Of a stretch of 64,000 nucleotides of DNA, positions 1 to 10,591 are shown piece after piece. The DNA comes from Paenibacillus pini JCM 16418. Lineage in GTDB: Bacteria > Bacillota > Bacilli > Paenibacillales > Paenibacillaceae. A program made the position numbers and the translations under genes. Under the pieces are notes generated by a model that did not search any database, had not been told where the DNA came from, and saw nothing but the letters and a program-made list of their open reading frames with translations. The stretch is taken from NCBI RefSeq assembly GCF_000576305.1, contig NZ_BAVZ01000002.1:1-64000 (forward strand), read 5' to 3'. Each line of letters opens with the position of its first letter. The first letter of the stretch is position 1.

Positions 1-15
1 TTTTTATCAAATTAA

Positions 16-91
16 GAGCCATTAGCTCAGTTGGTAGAGCACCTGACTTTTAATCAGGGTGTCGTAGGTTCGAATCCTACATGGCTCACCA
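16..91 (+). tRNA. tRNA-Lys (anticodon TTT)
   Basis: Cloverleaf visible: acceptor GAGCCAT pairs with ATGGCTC, anticodon loop CTTTTAA, T-loop GTTCGAATC. CCA is encoded at the 3' end. First of six closely spaced tRNA genes on the same strand, probably one transcript that begins upstream of the window. Confidence 0.97.
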
Positions 92-129
92 TTTTACTCC
101 TTGTTTTATAAGGAACTGCCTTCAAATGT

Positions 130-213
130 GCGCGTGTGGCGGAATTGGCAGACGCACTAGACTTAGGATCTAGCGTCTATGACGTGGGGGTTCAAGTCCC
201 TCCACGCGCACCA
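130..213 (+). tRNA. tRNA-Leu (anticodon TAG)
   Basis: Class II tRNA with a long variable arm. Acceptor GCGCGTG pairs with CACGCGC, anticodon loop CTTAGGA gives TAG, and CCA is encoded. Confidence 0.96.
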
Positions 214-219
214 CTATTT

Positions 220-294
220 GCGGACGTGGCTCAGCGGTAGAGCATCGCCTTGCCAAGGCGAGGGTCGCGGGTTCGATTCCCGTCGTCCGCTCCA
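220..294 (+). tRNA. tRNA-Gly (anticodon GCC)
   Basis: Acceptor GCGGACG pairs with CGTCCGC; anticodon stem-loop CGCCT TGCCAAG GCG gives GCC; T-loop GTTCGATTC; CCA encoded. It starts only 6 bases after the tRNA-Leu gene. Confidence 0.96.
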
Positions 295-308
295 TTACAA
301 ATGTATAT

Positions 309-385
309 GCGCCCTTAGCTCAGCTGGATAGAGCGTTTGACTACGAATCAAAAGGCCAGGAGTTCGAATCTCTTAGGGCGCGCCA
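309..385 (+). tRNA. tRNA-Arg (anticodon ACG)
   Basis: Acceptor GCGCCCT pairs with AGGGCGC; anticodon loop CTACGAA gives ACG, with A34 expected to be deaminated to inosine; CCA encoded. Confidence 0.96.
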
Positions 386-402
386 TTTTATATTTTATCT
401 AA

Positions 403-482
403 GCCGGTGTGGCGGAATTGGCAGACGCGCGCGACTCAAAATCGTGAGGGAAACCGTGGGGGTTCAAGTCCCTCCATCGGCA
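403..482 (+). tRNA. tRNA-Leu (anticodon CAA)
   Basis: Class II tRNA. Acceptor GCCGGTG pairs with CATCGGC; anticodon stem CGCGA/TCGTG with loop CTCAAAA gives CAA. After the discriminator A the DNA reads CTT, so CCA is not encoded and must be added by the CCA-adding enzyme. Confidence 0.94.
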
Positions 483-504
483 CTTTATTATTACAGTATT
501 TTAT

Positions 505-578
505 CGGGACGTAGCTCAGCTTGGTAGAGCACCTGGTTTGGGTCCAGGGGGTCGCATGTTCGAATCGTGTCGTCCCGA
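505..578 (+). tRNA. tRNA-Pro (anticodon TGG)
   Basis: Acceptor CGGGACG pairs with CGTCCCG; anticodon stem CCTGG/CCAGG with loop TTTGGGT gives TGG. CCA is not encoded. Last tRNA of the cluster, followed directly by a terminator. Confidence 0.94.
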
Positions 579-586
579 TTCTAAAG

Positions 587-616
587 AAACCATCGAATTA
601 TTTCGGTGGTTTTTTT
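587..616 (+). terminator. Terminator of the tRNA cluster
   Basis: Inverted repeat AACCATCGAA / TTCGGTGGTT with one G-T pair, followed by a run of seven T. It lies 9 bases after tRNA-Pro. Confidence 0.8.
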
Positions 617-676
617 GCTGTATAAATTTGTAATCCCGAGGTCACAATAAAGAAAAAGAGGGAACGAAGGATTACC

Positions 677-1345
677 GTGAAAGCTGCTCAATTCAAGAAA
701 AAGCTGCAAAAACAATTAAGACGTTGGAAGCGTCGTTCTTTAACACTTGGCATAGGTTTATTAGCTATTGTAATGATATGGATGGGTATTTATTTGCCGG
801 GTAAGGTACAATCGTTGCTCAGTAAAGAGGATCCTCTTGCTATGGAGACGCTGCAATATATGCAGGATAATCGTACTCTAAACACAGATAGAGATAACTC
901 TAAGCTATGGAATCAGCTTAATAGCTCTACTAAGAAGCATGAAGTGATGATCCGGAAGATGTATGTTTGTGGCTTGGAAGAGCAACACTTGGGGCTACTC
1001 CGATCAGATGAAATATATGCTTTAATAAACGAACATCCCTCTTGGAACGGACATATGGATACAAAGGAAAAAGTATGGTTTGACGAAAGTATTTCTGATT
1101 TATCACCTACATGTAAGCAGCAAGCGTATATGAGTCTTGATAAAGAAGGTAATCTTTCTTTATTTGATGGGCCACCTAAAGATGAAAAAGTAATTAAAAC
1201 CTTTTTTCAACTTGATATTAATTCTATGGAATCAACGCTACCCGATGGAGCACTAAAGCATCTCTATAATGGGATTCGTATTCAGGATATGGACGAGTAC
1301 AATAGCGTACTATCCACATTCAGTGATTATGCGCGCGAAGGGTAA
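677..1345 (+). CDS. bofC: BofC-like protein (bypass-of-forespore C)
   Basis: 222 aa with a basic N-terminus and one membrane segment (about residues 20-40), so probably a signal-anchored protein of the intermembrane space of the forespore. The C-terminal 130 residues match the BofC C-terminal domain: YVCGLEEQHLG, the motif around EHPSW, DLSPTCKQQAY, LSLFDGPP and a C-terminal SVLSTFSDYA. In B. subtilis BofC inhibits SpoIVB signalling to the sigma-K checkpoint. GTG start with an upstream GAAGG. Its position upstream of the ruv genes also matches B. subtilis. Longer than B. subtilis BofC (about 170 aa), so the exact checkpoint role is an inference. Confidence 0.8.
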   Translation: MKAAQFKKKLQKQLRRWKRRSLTLGIGLLAIVMIWMGIYLPGKVQSLLSKEDPLAMETLQYMQDNRTLNTDRDNSKLWNQLNSSTKKHEVMIRKMYVCGLEEQHLGLLRSDEIYALINEHPSWNGHMDTKEKVWFDESISDLSPTCKQQAYMSLDKEGNLSLFDGPPKDEKVIKTFFQLDINSMESTLPDGALKHLYNGIRIQDMDEYNSVLSTFSDYAREG

Positions 1346-1361
1346 CGTGTGGTTTATCATA

Positions 1362-1397
1362 AAAGACACCTAAGTTCATTTGAACTTAGGTGTCTTT
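1362..1397. terminator. Bidirectional terminator between bofC and ilvE
   Basis: Perfect 17-bp inverted repeat (AAAGACACCTAAGTTCA and complement) with a 2-base loop. A-rich 5' side and TTT on the 3' side let it serve the convergent genes on both strands. Confidence 0.85.
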
Positions 1398-1415
1398 GCT
1401 TTGAAATGATTGATA

Positions 1416-2482
1416 TTAGAAGGAAATGGTCCAGTTGAATTCGTCAGGGAGACGTCCAGTCTGAATACCAGTTAGGCTATCATATAAACGCTGTGAGATC
1501 TCACCGATGTTGCCTTGATTAATATGGATCTCCTGATCATTCCAGTGAAGCTCACCGACAGGAGAAATAACTGCAGCAGTACCTGTACCAAATGCTTCGT
1601 CTAGTTGTCCGCTAATGGACGCTTGGAGTACTTCCTCCATCGAAATTTTACGTTCTTCTACAGGAACACCCCAGCTTTGAAGCAGTGCAATGACAGAGCG
1701 TCGTGTTACGCCCTCAAGGATACTTCCATTGATAGCAGGGGTAATCACCTGTCCATTAATTTTGAAAAAGATATTCATGCTACCGACTTCTTCAATATAT
1801 TTCTTCTCAATGGCATCAAGCATAAAACTTGAGAGAAACCTTCTTTTTTAGCATCATTTTGAGCTTTGATGCTGGCAGCATAGTTACCGGCAGCTTTTGC
1901 GAAACCGATACCGCCTTGAACGGCGCGAGTATAAGAGCTTTCAACATTAATTTTAACAGGCTGCAGACCCTCTGAATAATAGGCACCTACTGGCGATAAG
2001 ATGATAAGCAGCTGATAGGTGTAGGATGAGCGAACGCCCAGACAAGGCTCTGTCGCGATGATAAAAGGGCGGATATATAGTGATGTTCCTGGAGCTTGTG
2101 GAATCCAGCTACGATCCGTGTCCACTAGTTTTTGAATAGCTTTAATCACAAAAGGTCCAGAAACTTCAGGAATTCCGAGACGATCGTTAGAAATGTTCAG
2201 ACGCTGCATGTTTTGATCAGGACGGAACAACAGCACTTTTCCGGATTCATGAGGGAAGGCTTTCATTCCTTCAAACACAGCTTGACCGTAATGAAATACC
2301 ATGGCGGCAGGATCTAAAGAGATAGGCGCATATGGGACAATACGAGGATCATGCCATCCTTGGCCATCGGTATAATCCATGACAAACATATGATCTGTAA
2401 AATATTGACCAAAGCCTAGATGTTGTTCATCTGGCTTTTCTTTGGGTTGTGAAGTTAGTTGTACTGCGATTTCCTCATTCAT
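1416..2482 (-). pseudogene. ilvE: ilvE, branched-chain amino acid aminotransferase (one-base frameshift)
   Basis: PLP-dependent transaminase that makes Leu, Ile and Val from their 2-oxo acids. The start is the codon at 2482, giving MNEEIAVQL behind GGGAGAAC; the longer upstream reading has no ribosome site. Family landmarks: YGQAVFEGMKAF, RPDQNMQRL, SLYIRPFI, FAKAAGNYAASI (with the PLP lysine of the EAGTSN-class fold nearby) and the late EAFGTGTAAVISPVG. The frame breaks near 1821 where SQVLWLDAIEKKYIEEVGSMN is expected; the plus strand reads CAAGCATAAA where CAAGCCATAAA would restore the frame. Corrected length is 355 aa, normal for the family. A sequencing deletion is more likely than true decay. 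Confidence 0.9.
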
Positions 2483-2519
2483 GTGTACCGTTCTCCCATC
2501 GTTTAAGTAGATTATATTT

Positions 2520-2548
2520 ATCATAAGGAACAAAAAACGATTGGTCAA
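2520..2548 (-). promoter_or_regulatory. Predicted sigma-A promoter of ilvE
   Basis: On the minus strand TTGACC, a 17-base spacer, then TATGAT, 38 bases upstream of the ilvE start. It lies in the region shared with the divergent LysR gene, where that regulator could bind. Confidence 0.6.
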
Positions 2549-2601
2549 TTCAATGTTATCAATTAAAATAATAGTCATTACCAATAATTGGAGGAGTATT
2601 G

Positions 2602-3501
2602 ATGGAATTTCGCTTGCTTGAATATTTTATGGCGGTGTGCGAAGAGCTTCATTTTACGAAGGCAGCCACAAAGTTAGGTATTAGTCAGCCAACCCTTAGT
2701 CAACAGATCCAATTGCTTGAAGGCCGCATGGGCACCATGTTATTTCGTCGAGTTGGGAAAAAAAACTATTTAACTGAAGCAGGCCAGACGTTAAAGGAGC
2801 ATACCCTTCGAATATTCCATGAATTGGAACAAGCGCAAACTGAAATCAATGAACTCAAAGGAATGCAACGTGGCAAGCTCCGAATTGGATGCTCGGGAAA
2901 TCATTTACTGACAAGGACACTGTTATCTTTTCATATGAAAGTTCCTGGAGTCTCATTGTCTATTCTTGAATTGACGACAGAGGAGACTAAGCAGGGGCTA
3001 CTGGCTAATAAATTAGATTTAGGCATTGTATTCTTACCACTGAATGATGATCAGATTATTAGCAAGGAGCTATATACAGAGGAGCTCAGCCTTGCGGTAG
3101 GTCTGGAACATCCCCTTGCGGGGAATTTAGCAATTAGACTTCAACAGCTAGACACAACATCATTAATTCTGTTCCCAGAGAAATTTCTAGTGCGGCAGAT
3201 GATTGATACATATAGTTTGGAAGCCGGTTTAATGATGCAACCAATTATTGAGTTATCGACGATGGATTCGATAATGGAGTTAGTCCGTTTAGGGGTAGGA
3301 GCTACGATTCTTCCTAAATCATATTTGATCCATCTGAATGATCCCCAAATTCATGTCATTCCAATTGTTGACCCTGCGCCGAGAAAAGAGGTTGGAATTG
3401 TGTATCGTAAAGAAAAGTTTATAAATACGGCTCTTGAAGCCTTTATACGTGAATTAATTCTGACCTATAAACCGCTGTCAGATGAAGTGGGCAATGAATA
3501 A
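2602..3501 (+). CDS. LysR-family transcriptional regulator
   Basis: 299 aa. N-terminal winged helix-turn-helix (residues 1-60; FTKAATKLGISQPTLSQQI recognition region) and C-terminal type 2 periplasmic-binding-like effector domain (about 90-290), the CynR/CysL-like layout. ATG at 2602 is chosen because GAGGAG at 2591 sits 5 bases upstream; an in-frame TTG three bases earlier is too close. Divergent from ilvE across 119 bp, which suggests it may regulate ilvE or itself; the effector cannot be read from sequence. Confidence 0.9.
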   Translation: MEFRLLEYFMAVCEELHFTKAATKLGISQPTLSQQIQLLEGRMGTMLFRRVGKKNYLTEAGQTLKEHTLRIFHELEQAQTEINELKGMQRGKLRIGCSGNHLLTRTLLSFHMKVPGVSLSILELTTEETKQGLLANKLDLGIVFLPLNDDQIISKELYTEELSLAVGLEHPLAGNLAIRLQQLDTTSLILFPEKFLVRQMIDTYSLEAGLMMQPIIELSTMDSIMELVRLGVGATILPKSYLIHLNDPQIHVIPIVDPAPRKEVGIVYRKEKFINTALEAFIRELILTYKPLSDEVGNE

Positions 3502-3560
3502 ATCTGAAACTTTAATGTTATCTGAGCTTCTCTATGACTAGTAGTCTTTTAGGGCAGTCA

Positions 3561-3589
3561 TAGACTTGTCTGGAAGTTTTACATATAAT
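3561..3589 (+). promoter_or_regulatory. Predicted sigma-A promoter of ruvCAB
   Basis: TAGACT, 17-base spacer, perfect TATAAT; 50 bases upstream of the ruvC TTG start. An 8-bp inverted repeat (CTATGACT at 3532 / AGTCATAG at 3556) overlaps the -35 box and could be a weak terminator of the LysR gene or an operator. Confidence 0.6.
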
Positions 3590-3638
3590 GAAGAGAACGA
3601 ATACATATGTTCGCTTATGGATAAGGGAGAGATTAGTT

Positions 3639-4142
3639 TTGCGGATTTTAGGAATTGACCCGGGTATCGCCATTGTCGGCTTTGGATTTGTGGATAAGGT
3701 CGGAAGTAAGATCACTCCGGTCCAATACGGATGTATTCAGACAGAGGCTCATACGCCGGATGAAGAACGACTGCTACATGTATATGAAGCGCTGGTGCAA
3801 CTCATTGATCAATATAAACCGGAGGCTGTTGCTTTCGAGAAACTATTTTTTAATAGAAATGTTACAACTGCGATGTCGGTAAGTCAGGCCAGAGGAGTGC
3901 TTATTCTTGCAGCGATACAGAAAGGTCTACCTGTAGCTGAATACACTCCAATGCAGGTTAAACAAGCGATCGTGGGATATGGCAAGGCGGAGAAGAAGCA
4001 GGTGCAAGAAATGGTACGCATGTATTTGCGATTACAACAAATTCCTAAGCCGGATGATGTCGCGGATGCCCTTGCGGTAGCCATTTGCCATGCTCATTCC
4101 TATACGCTAAATTCCAAAATAAATGAGGTACTGAGAACATGA
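3639..4142 (+). CDS. ruvC: RuvC, Holliday junction resolvase
   Basis: 167 aa. Cleaves Holliday junctions with RuvAB. Acidic catalytic residues are visible: Asp in ILGIDPG near the N-terminus, Glu in AFEKLFF, and the two Asp of DDVADALA near the C-terminus. A TTG start is chosen because MRILGIDPG is the conserved beginning and AAGGGAGA lies 9 bases upstream; an upstream ATG reading adds a non-conserved tail. It overlaps ruvA by 4 bases (ATGA). B. subtilis uses RecU instead of RuvC, so this supports a Paenibacillus-type host. Confidence 0.95.
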   Translation: MRILGIDPGIAIVGFGFVDKVGSKITPVQYGCIQTEAHTPDEERLLHVYEALVQLIDQYKPEAVAFEKLFFNRNVTTAMSVSQARGVLILAAIQKGLPVAEYTPMQVKQAIVGYGKAEKKQVQEMVRMYLRLQQIPKPDDVADALAVAICHAHSYTLNSKINEVLRT

Positions 4143-4753
4143 TTGATTTTTTAAGAGGAACAGTTGCTCATCTGGAAAATGAATATGTAGTGCTGGATGT
4201 ACAGGGGGTGGGTTACCGTGTATTTTGCCCCAATCCGTTTGCTATCGCCAAGACAGAAGGTTCTGTGACAGTTTACATTCACCATCATGTACGTGAAGAT
4301 GCTATCCTATTGTTTGGATTTGCTACTCGTGAGGAACAGAAGTTATTTCGCAAGCTAATTGATGTGTCAGGCATTGGACCTAAGGTTGCTCTAGGCGTTC
4401 TTGCTGGAGGTACTCCGGATCAAGTCGTGAGTGCAATCTATCAAGAGAATCTTACTTTTCTGACTAAACTGCCGGGGATCGGAAAGAAGACAGCGCAACG
4501 TATGGTTCTCGACTTGAAGGACAAGCTTGATGGCCTAGGTAACGTTACGATTGCTTCTGGATTGTTTGCAGTACCAGAACCTGTTCAGGGGGATGGTTCA
4601 GCTTGGTCTGAAGCTCGTGAAGGTTTGCAGGCACTTGGTTATACGGACGCGGAGCTAGACCACGTATGGCAGAAAATTAAAGAAGACACAGCATTCGGGG
4701 AAACGGTAGACGTTCTTATGAAACGGGCTCTGAAACAGCTCTATGCGGGTTGA
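4139..4753 (+). CDS. ruvA: RuvA, Holliday junction branch migration subunit
   Basis: 204 aa. N-terminal OB fold (1-63, DFLRGTVAHLENEYVVLDVQGVGYRV), two helix-hairpin-helix motifs in the middle (VSGIGPKVALGVL and LPGIGKKTAQRMV) and the C-terminal RuvB-binding domain (about 155-204, LQALGYTDAEL). Binds the four-way junction as a tetramer and loads RuvB. Translation is probably coupled to ruvC through the 4-base overlap. Confidence 0.97.
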   Translation: MIDFLRGTVAHLENEYVVLDVQGVGYRVFCPNPFAIAKTEGSVTVYIHHHVREDAILLFGFATREEQKLFRKLIDVSGIGPKVALGVLAGGTPDQVVSAIYQENLTFLTKLPGIGKKTAQRMVLDLKDKLDGLGNVTIASGLFAVPEPVQGDGSAWSEAREGLQALGYTDAELDHVWQKIKEDTAFGETVDVLMKRALKQLYAG

Positions 4754-4791
4754 GTTAGAGTGCAGAAGCTGTTAGGGAAGGAGCGATAGGA

Positions 4792-5798
4792 ATGGAAGAC
4801 CGGATTATATCAGCAAACTTGATGATGGAAGAACAGGCGGTGGAGCTAAGCTTCGTCCTCGCTATCTGGCGGAATACATTGGACAGAATCAAGCCAAGGA
4901 AAACTTGAAAATTTATATAGAAGCTGCGAAAATGCGCAATGAAGCTTTGGACCATGTACTTTTGTACGGACCCCCAGGGCTCGGTAAAACGACGCTAGCT
5001 AACATTATAGCCAATGAACTTGGTGTTAATCTAAGAACGACTTCTGGACCGGCTATAGAGCGTCCGGGAGATCTAGCGGCCCTACTGACTAATTTACAGG
5101 AAGGCGATGTGCTCTTTATTGATGAGATCCACCGACTTCATCGCACAGTAGAGGAAGTGTTGTATCCTGCAATGGAGGATTTTGCACTCGATATTATGAT
5201 TGGAAAAGGTCCAAGTGCCCGTTCTGTGCGTCTGGACCTGCCTCCATTTACATTAATTGGTGCTACAACCCGTGCAGGTCTACTGTCTGCGCCACTTCGT
5301 GACCGTTTCGGTGTAGTTAGTCGATTAGAGTTCTATACAGTAGATGAGCTGAGCTATATAGTGTCTCGTGCTGCTGATATATTTGGCATCGAGATGATTG
5401 GTAATGCCGCAGATGAAATTGCACTGCGTTCACGGGGGACTCCACGGATCGCCAATAGGCTTCTTAAACGGGTTCGTGACTATGCACAGGTTAAGGGTGA
5501 TGGCATGATTACGCAAGAAATTGCCGAAAACTCACTTAAGCTATTGCAGGTCGATCCTAGAGGACTTGATGCTATCGATTATAAAATGCTTCATTCTATG
5601 ATTTCTAGTTTCCGCGGTGGCCCAGTGGGGCTGGATACGATTGCAGCGACGATAGGTGAAGAAAGTCAGACCATCGAAGATGTCTATGAACCTTACCTTC
5701 TGCAAATTGGATTTCTCCAGCGTACGCCTCGTGGACGAATGGTAACGGCTGCTGCGTATCAGCACCTAGGATTACCCTTTCCAACTGATCGTTCTTAA
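4792..5798 (+). pseudogene. ruvB: ruvB, Holliday junction helicase motor (one-base frameshift)
   Basis: AAA+ ATPase that drives branch migration. ATG at 4792 follows GGGAAGGAG and gives [20 protein letters not shown], the normal N-terminus. The frame is lost at about 4850: the sequence AAGCTTCGTCCTCGC needs one more C to read [19 protein letters not shown]. Downstream all motifs are intact: Walker [12 protein letters not shown], Walker [10 protein letters not shown], sensor IGATTRAG, arginine finger region APLRDRFG and the C-terminal winged helix. Corrected length 335 aa is normal. Probably a sequencing deletion. Confidence 0.93.
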
Positions 5799-5850
5799 AT
5801 CGTAGATTGGAATGGAATAAACGCCAACAGCATAAGGGGGAGAATAATGA

Positions 5851-7935
5851 ATGATCAACTTAGGGGAAACGAGAGCCAAAGCGCTAGCATGGTGTGGTAA
5901 AGGGATTTTGGCAGCTGTACTTGCCGCAGGGATATGGCCGACAAGTGCTGGAGCTGTAGGAACGACTGCAGATACGATCCGAGTTGGTATGTTTATGGAT
6001 CTGGGGAGTACCTATAAATCTACGACTGCTTCTGTAACACTGTCATCGGGACAGGCGTGGGGAGCAGGATTTAGCACAGGTGCATTGGTTTCATTTTCAC
6101 CAAATGAACAAGTTAAATTCAGTGTGGATGGATACCGAGTGAAGGTGCTTGAAACCACAGATCTTAAAGCAGCGAATGATGCTTATAAGAAACTGACAGC
6201 AACCAGTGATAAACCTTTCTTGTTTAGTGTAAGCAGCGCAGGTAAGCTTACATATCAACTGTACGCAGGTAACTATGCGACGGAACAAGCGGCAAAAGAT
6301 GCTGCATCCCGTACAGCCAAGACAGCTTCAGCCCAGCTAAATGGACAAACTCCCGTCGTTAAAGGGAGCAAGCATCTGTCGGCTGGAATATATGCGTCAC
6401 AGGCTCAGGCGGAGGCAGCTATGGCAAATATAACAGCTACAGGTATAGATGCTATGGTGGCCATTCAGCAAACAACGGATGGCAGCTCACAGTATGCAGT
6501 TTGGGTTGGTGAAGCAGCAAACGACGCAGATCTTGCAACTGTACAGAATAGCATGAATAAACAGATGCCTCAGGTGACACTGTCTGCTGTCGATAGCAGC
6601 TTGTCGGCAATCATTTTGCGGCAGGATGTAAGTTTAGGTCAAACGGTTAGACATCTTCAGGTAAGCGGTAGTAATGCCAAGTGCCTAATATCAGCCGATT
6701 CAAGTGGAATTAAGGTCACAGAGAGATCTAATCGAACATACCGCGGTAGCATCGAAATCAGCTCGCTTAATGGACAGTTGGCTTTGGTTAACGAGGTTCC
6801 GGTAGAACAATATTTATACGCAGTGGTTGGTGGAGAAGTACCTTCATCTTGGCCAATAGAGTCTCTTAAAGCACAGGCGGTTTCAGCACGTAGTTATGCT
6901 ACCTTTACGAACAATAAATTTAAAATTGCCGATGTGGTGGATACAACGTTAAGTCAAGTTTATAATGGTATTTCCGCTGAGGCAGCAAGTATAATAGAGG
7001 CTGTTAACGCAACAAAAGGCGAAGTTCTGATGAAAGACGGTAAGGTGGTTGAAGCCGTATTCTCATCGAATGCTGGGGGATACACTGCGGACACCACGGA
7101 AGTATGGAACAGTGGCGGAGATGCTTTTGCAGCAGTACCAAGTGCGGAAGACAATGCATCGCAGAAGGGTCTGAAATCGTGGTACCACGTTCTTCTTAGC
7201 AATGGTATTACAGGCTATGTAAGAGAGGATAATGTCAAGGCAACAAGCACTACGGCAGCAGGACTGACTAAACTTACTGCGACAGCTAAGGATACGAATA
7301 TCCGACCGATTCCTCAAATCCAGTCTAATGTGAACGCTGTGGCTAAGCTGAATCCTGGTGATACGGCGATTGTGCTTGAGAAAGTAGACGAGTCCAGCAG
7401 TTATGCATGGCTGCGTGGACCCTATACTTCTGCCGAATTGGTTAAAAGCTTGAAAGGGAAGACCTCTACACCAGCACCAACGTCCATTACTACGCTCGAA
7501 GTGACCAAACGGGGACCTTCAGGTCGTGTTCTTCAAATTAAGGCTAATGGGCAAATTTTAGATGTGAAATATCCGGATATGTTCCGTTCAGCTATGAATG
7601 GACTTCCTAGCACTTTGTTTGATATTGTACCGACGGGAAGCTATACTGTACAAGGCGCGGATGGAAGTACCGCTAAGGTTAACGGATCAACAACAGTGTC
7701 TGTCATTTCGGCATCAGGGGTCTCTTCCGCAACAGGTGCTGGAACTGTTGTTATGAATGGAGATAAGAATGCAAGAGTGGTAGACAACGCTCAAGGCTTT
7801 ATGTTTACTGGCTATGGTAACGGCCACGGACTTGGACTCTCGCAATGGGGAGCGAAAGGTATGGCAGATGCAGGGTATGGTTACCAAGATATTTTGAAAC
7901 ACTATTATCAAAATGTGACTATTGTTAAGGACTGA
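5851..7935 (+). CDS. SpoIID/LytB domain protein, large form
   Basis: 694 aa with an N-terminal signal peptide (hydrophobic about 16-35 ending in TSAGA). Residues about 110-245 resemble a SPOR-like repeat pair ([18 protein letters not shown] and [14 protein letters not shown]). The SpoIID/LytB domain starts near 300 ([31 protein letters not shown]) and ends with [20 protein letters not shown]. SpoIID is a lytic transglycosylase that removes peptidoglycan during engulfment; the catalytic EVP Glu is present. Twice the size of B. subtilis SpoIID and located between ruvB and queA, so it may be a paralogue rather than the engulfment enzyme itself. The start at 5851 keeps the frame; ATG 5847 is out of frame. 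Confidence 0.85.
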   Translation: MINLGETRAKALAWCGKGILAAVLAAGIWPTSAGAVGTTADTIRVGMFMDLGSTYKSTTASVTLSSGQAWGAGFSTGALVSFSPNEQVKFSVDGYRVKVLETTDLKAANDAYKKLTATSDKPFLFSVSSAGKLTYQLYAGNYATEQAAKDAASRTAKTASAQLNGQTPVVKGSKHLSAGIYASQAQAEAAMANITATGIDAMVAIQQTTDGSSQYAVWVGEAANDADLATVQNSMNKQMPQVTLSAVDSSLSAIILRQDVSLGQTVRHLQVSGSNAKCLISADSSGIKVTERSNRTYRGSIEISSLNGQLALVNEVPVEQYLYAVVGGEVPSSWPIESLKAQAVSARSYATFTNNKFKIADVVDTTLSQVYNGISAEAASIIEAVNATKGEVLMKDGKVVEAVFSSNAGGYTADTTEVWNSGGDAFAAVPSAEDNASQKGLKSWYHVLLSNGITGYVREDNVKATSTTAAGLTKLTATAKDTNIRPIPQIQSNVNAVAKLNPGDTAIVLEKVDESSSYAWLRGPYTSAELVKSLKGKTSTPAPTSITTLEVTKRGPSGRVLQIKANGQILDVKYPDMFRSAMNGLPSTLFDIVPTGSYTVQGADGSTAKVNGSTTVSVISASGVSSATGAGTVVMNGDKNARVVDNAQGFMFTGYGNGHGLGLSQWGAKGMADAGYGYQDILKHYYQNVTIVKD

Positions 7936-7942
7936 ATACAAC

Positions 7943-8970
7943 ATGAATGTAGAATTATATGATTTTGAATTACCAGAGGAATTAATTGCTCAGACTCCAC
8001 TTCAAGACCGCACCTCTTCACGTCTACTGACACTGAATAAAGAGAGCGGTGCTATGGCTCACCATACGTTCAAAGATATTGTGAACGAGCTTCATGCAGG
8101 TGATACTTTAGTGTTGAATGATACACGTGTTATTCCAGCACGGTTGTTTGGTTTGAAAGAAGATACTGGTGCAAAGGCTGAGGTTCTCCTCCTTAAAAAT
8201 TTGGGAGAGGACCGCTGGGAAGCGCTCGTAAAACCAGGCAAGAAGCTAAAGGTGGGCAGCGTCATTCACTTCGGAGACGAACTTAAAGCAGTCATTGAAG
8301 AAGAAAGTGATATGGGTGGAAGAGTGCTCTCCTTCACATATGAAGGCATTTTTCAAGAAATTCTAGATCGCCTGGGGCAGATGCCGCTTCCTCCTTATAT
8401 TAAGGAGAAGCTGATGATAAAGAACGTTACCAGACGGTATATTCTCGTCATGAAGGCTCTGCTGCGGCACCGACAGCAGGTTTACATTTCACGGAAGAAT
8501 TGCTCGATGAAATTCGTGCCAAAGGCGTAACGGTAACCTTTATTACGTTACATGTGGGTTTAGGAACGTTTCGTCCGATGTCTGTAGATCGAGTAGAAGA
8601 TCATGTGATGCATGCTGAATATTACTCGATATCGCAAGAGACAGTAGAGGTATTGAATAATGCGCGAGATAAAGGAGGACGCATTATTGCAGTCGGTACG
8701 ACTTCCTGTCGTACATTAGAGACTGTAGGTAATCGTTTCCCTGAGGGACCACTTGAAGCTTGTAACGGATGGACGGATATATTCATGTACCCTGGATATT
8801 CGTTTAAGGTTGTTAATGCTTTGATTACGAATTTTCATCTCCCTAAATCTACGCTGGTCATGCTCGTCAGCGCTTTAGCTGGACGTGAACATATTTTAGA
8901 AGCATATCAAGAAGCGATTGATATGGAATATCGATTTTTTAGTTTTGGAGACGCAATGTTTATCTACTAA
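7943..8970 (+). pseudogene. queA: queA, tRNA preQ1 ribosyltransferase-isomerase (one-base frameshift)
   Basis: Transfers and isomerises the ribosyl part of S-adenosylmethionine to preQ1-tRNA in queuosine synthesis. ATG 7943 gives [17 protein letters not shown], the conserved beginning. The frame breaks at about 8412 (AAGCTGATGAT; one more T or G gives [14 protein letters not shown]). The second part has the usual [26 protein letters not shown] and [14 protein letters not shown]. Corrected length is 342 aa, the size of B. subtilis QueA. It starts 7 bases after the spoIID-like gene and is followed by tgt, the enzyme before it in the pathway. Confidence 0.93.
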
Positions 8971-8980
8971 GCCCGGATGA

Positions 8981-10147
<1,167 letters not shown>

Positions 10148-10197
10148 TGAAATGTAAGTGGCAACAATGGGAATGTTCATGAAAGGGGGGAAAGAAT

Positions 10198-10530
10198 ATG
10201 GTAAATAGTATGTTGGAAGCAGCAGCTCCAACCGCTAGTGCTGGATCAGGTCTAACGGGCATGATTTTGCCACTAGTCTTAATGTTCGCGATTTTCTATT
10301 TCCTGTTAATCCGTCCACAGCAGAAGAAATCGAAGACTCGTAATTCCATGCTTAGTGCACTTAAAAAAGGGGACAAGGTAGTCACCATTGGTGGGTTGCA
10401 CGGAACAATCTTGGAAATTTCAGACGATATTGTAATTCTGCGAGTGAATGATGTAACGAAACTTACGTTTGACCGAGGTTCAATCAGTCATGCGGTTAAT
10501 TCTTCCGAGGTAGAAACAAAGGAAGCATAA
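10198..10530 (+). CDS. yajC: YajC, preprotein translocase subunit
   Basis: 110 aa. One N-terminal membrane helix (about 22-38, LPLVLMFAIFYFLLIRPQQKK, where RPQQKK is the family signature) and a cytoplasmic part with KKGDKVVTIGGLHGTI. Accessory partner of SecDF. A strong GGGGGGAAAG-type ribosome site precedes ATG 10198. Last gene of the queA-tgt-yajC operon. Confidence 0.95.
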   Translation: MVNSMLEAAAPTASAGSGLTGMILPLVLMFAIFYFLLIRPQQKKSKTRNSMLSALKKGDKVVTIGGLHGTILEISDDIVILRVNDVTKLTFDRGSISHAVNSSEVETKEA

Positions 10531-10545
10531 GAAGAGGATATACAC

Positions 10546-10591
10546 AAAAAGGCTTCTCCATTCGTCTGATGATGAATGGAGGAGCCTTTTT
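10546..10591 (+). terminator. Terminator after yajC
   Basis: AAAGGCTTCTCCATTC / GAATGGAGGAGCCTTTTT with a 10-base loop. It also ends just inside the convergent PAP2 gene and could serve that strand. Confidence 0.85.

Noticed and set aside
1605..2317. Plus-strand ORFs opposite ilvE
   Set aside because: Shadows of the ilvE coding strand; no ribosome site and no family pattern.
5847..5849. ATG at 5847 as start of the SpoIID-like gene
   Set aside because: Out of frame with the signal peptide and SpoIID domain; 5851 is in frame.
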